A stretch of DNA of 45,409 nt, from the NCBI GenBank assembly GCA_043811005.1, contig JBDRNO010000205.1, forward strand, positions 1 through 45,409. Direction: 5' to 3'. Numbering within the stretch: the stretch's first letter is position 1; each line of letters begins with the position of its first letter. A program made the position numbers and the translations under genes. The notes below the pieces were generated by a model that had not been told where the DNA came from, searched no databases, and worked only from the letters and a program-made list of their open reading frames with translations. The stretch is from JBDRNO01 sp043811005 (GTDB lineage Bacteria > Bacteroidota > Bacteroidia > NORP154). Below, piece after piece: positions 42,001 through 45,409 of the stretch.

Positions 42001-43457
42001 ATGATGGTGTATGAACCGGCAGAGACGCTTTGTAGGGCGTCTGTACTATCCCCGTTGTCCCATGAATAAGTATAAGGAGGAATACCTCCAGCAGCAGTGG
42101 CAGTAGCAGTTGCAGTTGAATCTCCGCTACACAGCACATTTGTTGAATCGGTGATGCTGACAGAGAATAAAGTTGGCTGCACTAATATTACTGAAGCTGA
42201 ATCTGTACAACCATTTGAATCATTAACAACTACTTTATAAGTGCCAGCGGATAAACCGGCAGGATCAGCGATGCTATCGCTAAGAGGGATTGTATCGCTT
42301 AACATCCATGAATAAGTATAAGGAGGAATACCTCCGGTAGCAGTGGCTGTAGCAGTGGCAGTTGAATCTCCGTTACACAGCACATTTGTTGAGCCGGTGA
42401 TGCTGACAGATAAGGTGGTTGGCTGTGTTATTGTAACAGTTGCTGAATCTGAACAGCTATTAGAATCATTAACAATGACTTGATAAATTCCGGCAGGCAA
42501 ACCGGTAGGATCAGCGATGCTATCGCTAAGAGCGATAGTATCGCTTAACGTCCATGAATAAGTATAAGGTGGAGTTCCTCCAATAGTAGCAGGAAAAGCG
42601 ATTGACCAGTCAACTAATATTCCATCCCAACCTAATGCATTGTCATATATGATCAAGCTCCAATCACCATTGGGATTAATTGTGCCTCCACCGATAGCGC
42701 TAAAAGTTGTAGCATTTGAGGTAACAGAACCACATATTGTTCCTAAAAATCCTTCGGGGCGGAAGCTTCCTGTAAAAGGAGCCGGTTGACCAACAACAGA
42801 AAGCGCTGCTCCATCCCAAAATACCGTATTTGTAAAATTATCGCCATTTCCTCCTTCATACAGAACCAAATTGAGGACATCACCATTAGGCGCTGCAATA
42901 TATACTATCAGATCATCATCCCAATCATGTGTTATATTTATTTCAACCTTAATATCACTTGTGAAAATATTGCCTGAATACCCACTGATGGTTTGTGTGC
43001 TTGTTACAATATTGGCACATCCGTTAATAATATTGGCTCCGGGAGCGGTTGTAAATGTTTGTGCAGTATTTCCGCCATTAGGAGTAACCGTTGCAGAGCC
43101 GGAAGAATCTCCATTGCACAAAATATTTGTGGAATTTGTTATGCCCGCATATAATATATTTGGTTGGGAAATAGTAACGGTGTCATAAGCTGTATCCGGG
43201 ACAGCATCAATCACCCTTACCGGGTAAATACCCGCACACAAGCTATCAGCAATTGAATCTGTTTGTGCCAAAGGATCATCCCATAGGTACGTATAAGGTT
43301 GCGTACCCCCGGCAGGAGTTGCTGTAGCTGAACCATCGCAAAAGCCATTACAGGTTGCAATAACAGTATCTGTAATTGACACACTTAATATCTGGGCAAA
43401 TAAGAAGTTAAAGCTTAGAATTAAAACTGCTGAAATAAAAAGTTTTTGGGACATCAT
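39048..43457 (-). CDS. SprB-repeat adhesin with nested P domain and T9SS type B sorting domain (copy 2)
   Basis: A 1469-aa secreted protein. The signal peptide is MMSQKLFISAVLILSFNFLF-AQ. It has 14 SprB-type repeats. Repeat 2 is split after VTPNGG (about residue 129) by a proprotein-convertase-like P domain (about 132-290; VEINITHDWDDDLIVYIAAP, then GDWSLIIYDNALGWDGILVD) and resumes at GGTPPYTYSW. An Ig/PKD-like unit (ADAGNDTTVCEGESITLNAS) and a type B sorting domain (VITPNEDGKNDQFEIPNLDI; LTIFNRWGNIVFSTGSY; end GYVMIHR) follow. Repeats 3-5 carry nearly identical DNA segments, some with self-complementary codons (SDTIALSDSIADP). Likely a surface adhesin exported with the PorP/SprF gene 25 bp downstream. 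Confidence 0.9.
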   Translation of the reverse strand: MMSQKLFISAVLILSFNFLFAQILSVSITDTVIATCNGFCDGSATATPAGGTQPYTYLWDDPLAQTDSIADSLCAGIYPVRVIDAVPDTAYDTVTISQPNILYAGITNSTNILCNGDSSGSATVTPNGGNTAQTFTTAPGANIINGCANIVTSTQTISGYSGNIFTSDIKVEINITHDWDDDLIVYIAAPNGDVLNLVLYEGGNGDNFTNTVFWDGAALSVVGQPAPFTGSFRPEGFLGTICGSVTSNATTFSAIGGGTINPNGDWSLIIYDNALGWDGILVDWSIAFPATIGGTPPYTYSWTLSDTIALSDSIADPTGLPAGIYQVIVNDSNSCSDSATVTITQPTTLSVSITGSTNVLCNGDSTATATATATGGIPPYTYSWMLSDTIPLSDSIADPAGLSAGTYKVVVNDSNGCTDSASVILVQPTLFSVSITDSTNVLCSGDSTATATATAAGGIPPYTYSWDNGDSTDALQSVSAGSYTIIVNDSNSCTDSATVTITQPTILSVNITDSTNVLCNGDSTGTVTATAIGGVAPYTYSWTLSDTIALSDSIADPAGLPAGTYKVIVNDSNSCADSATITITQPSALSVSITDTTHINCGDICTGAAIATPAGGIPPYTYTWDTTPAQTDSTATGLCAGTYTATVAGANGCYSTLSVIITGPDNLTSAISDTTNTSCAGVCDGLATVTVSGGSLPYTYSWEDSLGVPIPGETDSIIVSVCAGNYNAVITDNNGCITTTPLTITQPPIFTSSITNSTDASCYGICDGTATVTASGGTPPYAYLWDNPLAQTDTTATGLCAGTTYYVAITDANGCFTVSSIMINEPAELTVSITDTTHVSCNGLPAGTATATPVGGTPPYTYLWGPVSQPDTATADSLGIGDYWILVTDSNGCTVIDSVSIRDTSNMDANITNVEHVQCNGDCNGEATVSASEGTPPYFYTWIDLSIPDSIPGETDSTISGLCAGNYLAVVIDNDGCFITTPPININEPATFSASITWNTGISCFGDTGGSATVSLTNGIQPFDYMWTSGDTLLGSIDTTHSVTGLAPGIYFITIIDSNNCLAMDSVIITEPPLLTATINDSTGASCGGVCDGTATVMVSGGISPYTYFWDNPGSQTDSFADSLCIGVNSVTITDVNGCDTIVTVTITGPPVLTSAITNIINVPCYGGCDGEASVTATGGASPYTYSWLNGDTTPTADSLCGGTYSVTVTDANSCIAIDSVMITEPPLLIAEITDSAAVCGAACDGYATVAPTGGTLPYIYLWSNYDTTITADSLCGGVETVIVTDANGCSDTGSVIIVADTLPLTADAGNDTTVCEGESITLNASGGNFYNWSPSVKLSCTDCQSPEVSPISTTTYTVTVTNLACFKTDTIIVRVEFCDCETIEPIPQVITPNEDGKNDQFEIPNLDIFPGNELTIFNRWGNIVFSTGSYSNDWKGESNRGEGLPDGSYFYIIDLGKEKCQGYVMIHR

Positions 43458-43532
43458 AAAAAAATAATCTAAACGTAATTTTTCTTTTTTACGATTTTTA
43501 AAAAATATTGTTCCATTAATATTTTTGTTCTA

Positions 43533-43564
43533 TTTGAAAAAGCTCAAAAATGTTTGTAATTTTG
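43533..43564 (+). promoter_or_regulatory. Bacteroidota-type promoter for the nucleotidyltransferase
   Basis: TTTG at 43533-43536 and TAATTTTG at 43557-43564 match both consensus elements with a 20-nt spacer. The leader before the ATG at 43581 would be only about 10 nt. Confidence 0.6.
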
Positions 43565-43580
43565 TGTTAAATATTTTGAA

Positions 43581-43928
43581 ATGAAAAATATAAAAATTAT
43601 AGAGAAAATATCAAACGACATTATTCGGAATATGATTGACCGTATCAGAAAAGTTGCTGAACCTGAAAAGATCATCCTTTTCGGCTCTTATGCTTATGGG
43701 GTACCCAATACAAAAAGTGATATTGATATACTGGTTATTATGAAAAGCGATCTTCCACGATATAAACGTTCAATACCCATTTCATCGGCACTGTCAAAAA
43801 TAATGTTACTAATGGATATAGTGGTCTATACTCCACAGGAAGTTGAAGAATGGAGTGAAGTACCCATGGCATTCATTACATCAATTATAAAAAATGGAAA
43901 AGTGATATATGAAAAAAACAAACGATGA
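43581..43928 (+). CDS. Minimal nucleotidyltransferase (MNT, MntA-like)
   Basis: A 115-aa protein of the nucleotidyltransferase superfamily. The catalytic motif is IILFGSYAYGVPNTKSDIDI, that is GS followed by DxD (Asp in SDIDILV). Such proteins are usually paired with a HEPN-domain protein; in characterised HEPN-MNT systems the MNT adds AMP to the HEPN ribonuclease and so acts as antitoxin. The partner's start codon overlaps this gene's end (43909), but the partner is destroyed by an internal deletion, leaving this gene an orphan with its own promoter. All active-site residues appear intact. Confidence 0.85.
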   Translation: MKNIKIIEKISNDIIRNMIDRIRKVAEPEKIILFGSYAYGVPNTKSDIDILVIMKSDLPRYKRSIPISSALSKIMLLMDIVVYTPQEVEEWSEVPMAFITSIIKNGKVIYEKNKR

Positions 43929-44026
43929 TCTGGTGAAAAGCGGTTGAAATTGCTGAGAAAATAAAAAATTTTGTGTTACAACGACTGCCAGATAATTTAT
44001 TTAATCCACCTGTTGATCTTGGATAA
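43909..44026 (+). pseudogene. HEPN-domain partner, internally deleted
   Basis: ATG 43909 opens MKKTNDDLVK, the usual start of HEPN partners, overlapping the MNT gene by 20 nt, and stops at 43945-43947 after 12 codons. One frame over, 43937-43990 reads KAVEIAEKIKNFVLQRLP, the usual end of the same family. The middle of the protein, roughly 80-90 codons including the catalytic region, is missing, and the junction (GAAAAG) shifts the frame. What remains cannot be an active HEPN protein. Confidence 0.75.
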
Positions 44027-44100
44027 ACAGAGGTCCAGTGTGCATGTCAAATGTCCTTTTTTCGAATAAAGTATAGATAATGGAAACAGGTTTACGAAAA

Positions 44101-44215
44101 AATAAACAAGTTGACAGTAGGCTCCAGTACGGTCGTTCCTCCCTGCGGTGTAAACAGTAAGCAATTTGTTTTTTTTTTTGCCAACTGCATACTGTCAACT
44201 GTCAACTTGTTTATT
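44101..44215. repeat. GTTGACAGT hairpin repeat
   Basis: AATAAACAAGTTGACAGT (44101-44118) is exactly inverted at 44198-44215, and the right arm is extended by a second GTTGACAGT unit. The loop contains a run of T. The last codons and stop of the response regulator gene (44195-44560) lie in the right arm. Confidence 0.8.
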
Positions 44216-44560
44216 TATGGCGCTTATTATTTCTTCTATTTCTGCCTCTTTCAACAAATAATCAACTGCTCCGGTTTTAAACATTTTCTTTTTAATCATC
44301 TCTTCATCATACAATGAAAACCCAATGACCTTTACTGATGGATAATTTTCCGTAACCAATTTGGTTGCTTCAATTCCATTCATATACTTCATCCTGAAGT
44401 CCATTAAAATTACATCAACTTCATTATTCTTTAAAAATCCCAACACTTCATTGCCATCGTTACATTCCCCTGCAACTTGTATGTGAGAGTAGCCAGAAAG
44501 CGCCATCTTAATCCTTTGCCGGATTGCTTTATTATCATCAACTAATAAAACTTTAATCAT
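44195..44560 (-). CDS. Receiver-only response regulator (NarL-type receiver)
   Basis: A 121-aa CheY-like domain. Acidic pocket Asp8 and Asp9 in LLVDDNKAIR, phosphoacceptor Asp54 in VILMDFRMKYMNGIEA, conserved Ser in VIGFSLYDEE, and Lys in YLLKEA are all present. The receiver is of the LuxR/NarL kind, which normally is followed by an HTH DNA-binding domain. Here the frame ends with NKQVDS coded by the arm of a hairpin repeat, with no HTH beyond. It may be truncated or a single-domain regulator. No histidine kinase is in the window. Confidence 0.85.
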   Translation of the reverse strand: MIKVLLVDDNKAIRQRIKMALSGYSHIQVAGECNDGNEVLGFLKNNEVDVILMDFRMKYMNGIEATKLVTENYPSVKVIGFSLYDEEMIKKKMFKTGAVDYLLKEAEIEEIISAINKQVDS

Positions 44561-44761
44561 TAATTTTGTGATTTATATAAATAGTTATATTTCCTTAATA
44601 CAGCAAAAACAGGGTCTTATGTTTCCTTTTTTTGTAGGACAACAGATATTTTTTTTGTAAGTGTTTTCCTACAAAATGGTAATAGTTACTAAATAATAAG
44701 AACGGAACTTTGTAAATTGATAAAAAAAATATTTAAAATTGAGTTAATTATAAATAAGGTA

Positions 44762-44862
44762 ATGTTGCTGGGTACTGGTTACTGGGTGCTGGGTGGTATG
44801 TGTTGGTTCCGGGTTTGAGTAAAAAATCAACAACCCAGAACCCAGCGCCCAGAATCCAGTAT
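44762..44862. repeat. CTGGGTACTGG hairpin repeat
   Basis: The left arm (about 44766-44802) is built of TACTGGTTACTGGGTGCTGG-like units and is imperfectly inverted in the right arm (about 44829-44862; AACCCAGAACCCAGCGCCCA). It has the same architecture as the GTCGGCAGTC and GTTGACAGT repeats: arms made of short tandem units around an A/T-rich loop. Confidence 0.7.
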
Positions 44863-45103
44863 CTGATTATTAAATTGAAACCATTGATTATCAGTATTAT
44901 ATAAAAAGTTACCGAACTATCGTAAGATAAACACCCATATAAATAATAGACGTAACCTTACAAAATTTAAAGATTATATCTTACAAAACAAAAGCAACTT
45001 TATACTTTTATATTCGTCATAGTTAGAAAAGGTCTTTATTAAAAAAGAGATGTTAGCTTTCTAAATGTTAAGCCAAGGTTATGTTGATACTTTTCATCAC
45101 CAA

Positions 45104-45168
45104 TCCACCAGCTGGCGGAGGCTTTGTCCTGACTTTTAGTTAAACTCCCCGCCAGCTGGCGGGGAGTT
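45104..45168. repeat. Paired CCAGCTGGCGG palindromes
   Basis: TCCACCAGCTGGCGGA at 45104-45119 is one mismatch from the 16-bp palindrome seen at 5965 and 9778. 45143-45168 is a perfect 26-bp palindrome with the core CCCCGCCAGCTGGCGGGG. Confidence 0.8.
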
Positions 45169-45296
45169 AGGGGTGAATGCAGGAGATAAATTTTTTATTC
45201 GAAAACGTATCTTTGATACGATACAAGTAAGGACATAGATTTATTAATTGATAAAAAAAACAATATAGTGAGTAAATTCTGATACTAAAATTAAAT

Positions 45297-45409
45297 ATGT
45301 TTAATAAACAATTATATAAATACCTCATATTTCTCTGCGCGATCTTTTTTGTTTTTATAAAAGATGCCTCAGCTTCTCATGCACTTGGGGCAGATATCAC
45401 CTATGAGTG
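45297..45409 (+). CDS. N-terminus of a large secreted protein, cut by the window edge
   Basis: An open frame from ATG 45297 to the window end, 37 complete codons. It begins with a signal peptide (YLIFLCAIFFVFIKDASA) followed by SHALGADITYE. The SHxxGADITY motif right after the signal opens many large Bacteroidota surface proteins with PKD repeats and a T9SS type B tail. Only the first codons are visible, so the rest is inference. Confidence 0.6.
   Translation, partial: MFNKQLYKYLIFLCAIFFVFIKDASASHALGADITYE

Larger units (their letters stand above)
44561..45296. other. Non-coding interval with several hairpin repeats
   Basis: About 735 bp without a gene. It holds the CTGGGTACTGG-type hairpin (44762-44862) and the CCAGCTGGCGG palindromes (45104-45168). 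The remaining DNA is AT-rich leader for the flanking genes. Confidence 0.5.

Noticed and set aside
20136..43457. Regularly spaced near-repeats that could suggest CRISPR or a satellite array
   Set aside because: The period is about 225-250 bp, the repeats are in frame, and the translation is clearly SprB-type domains.
44001..44198. 65-codon open frame on the - strand behind the response regulator
   Set aside because: It lies mostly within the hairpin repeat and the deleted HEPN region, and its product resembles nothing known. It is not an HTH domain.

Overview
The window is AT-rich and reads as a chromosomal segment of a Bacteroidota (Bacteroidetes) bacterium, probably an uncultured environmental one. 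Evidence: several genes have a Bacteroidota-type -7 box (TAnnTTTG), Shine-Dalgarno sequences are mostly absent, there are PorP/SprF-family type IX secretion (T9SS) proteins, and there are giant secreted proteins made of SprB-type repeats that end in T9SS sorting domains. Left part (1-14.4 kb): an RND efflux pair (periplasmic adaptor lipoprotein and inner-membrane transporter) with a decayed four-helix-bundle gene wedged between them, a GtrA-family membrane protein directly behind the transporter, a TPR membrane protein, a small acidic lipoprotein, an S41 C-terminal processing protease, a dCMP/cytidine deaminase, a small element containing a four-helix-bundle gene and bounded by copies of a tRNA-Leu 3' end, then prs, rplY (L25/CTC) and pth. 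Right part (14.5-45.4 kb): a surface-protein island. It holds a 1834-aa T9SS type A cargo protein (+ strand), then on the - strand a giant SprB-repeat adhesin that I read as one gene of about 3,011 codons split by a 2-bp insertion, followed by two paralogous modules, each an SprB-repeat adhesin with a type B sorting domain followed by a PorP/SprF-like protein with an unusual C-terminal extension. Between the two modules lie an acyl carrier protein gene and a small secreted protein. The 3' end of the window has a minimal nucleotidyltransferase whose HEPN partner has been deleted internally, a receiver-only response regulator that ends inside a hairpin repeat, and the first codons of another large secreted protein. 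The genes fit a known plan: T9SS exports the large repeat adhesins, and the PorP/SprF proteins probably act in their outer-membrane export or anchoring, as SprF does for SprB. The intergenic DNA is crowded with small inverted-repeat families (GTCGGCAGTC, GTTGACAGT, CTGGGTACTGG, CCGCCAGCTGGCGG, ACCACAGATTTCACAG and octamer AACAATCG types), some of which reach into or truncate genes. I did not find a CRISPR array, phage genes, a transposase or an integrase. The most unusual points are the PorP/SprF fusions, the tRNA-bounded four-helix-bundle element, the covarying extra cysteine pair in the SprB repeats, and the frameshifted giant adhesin.
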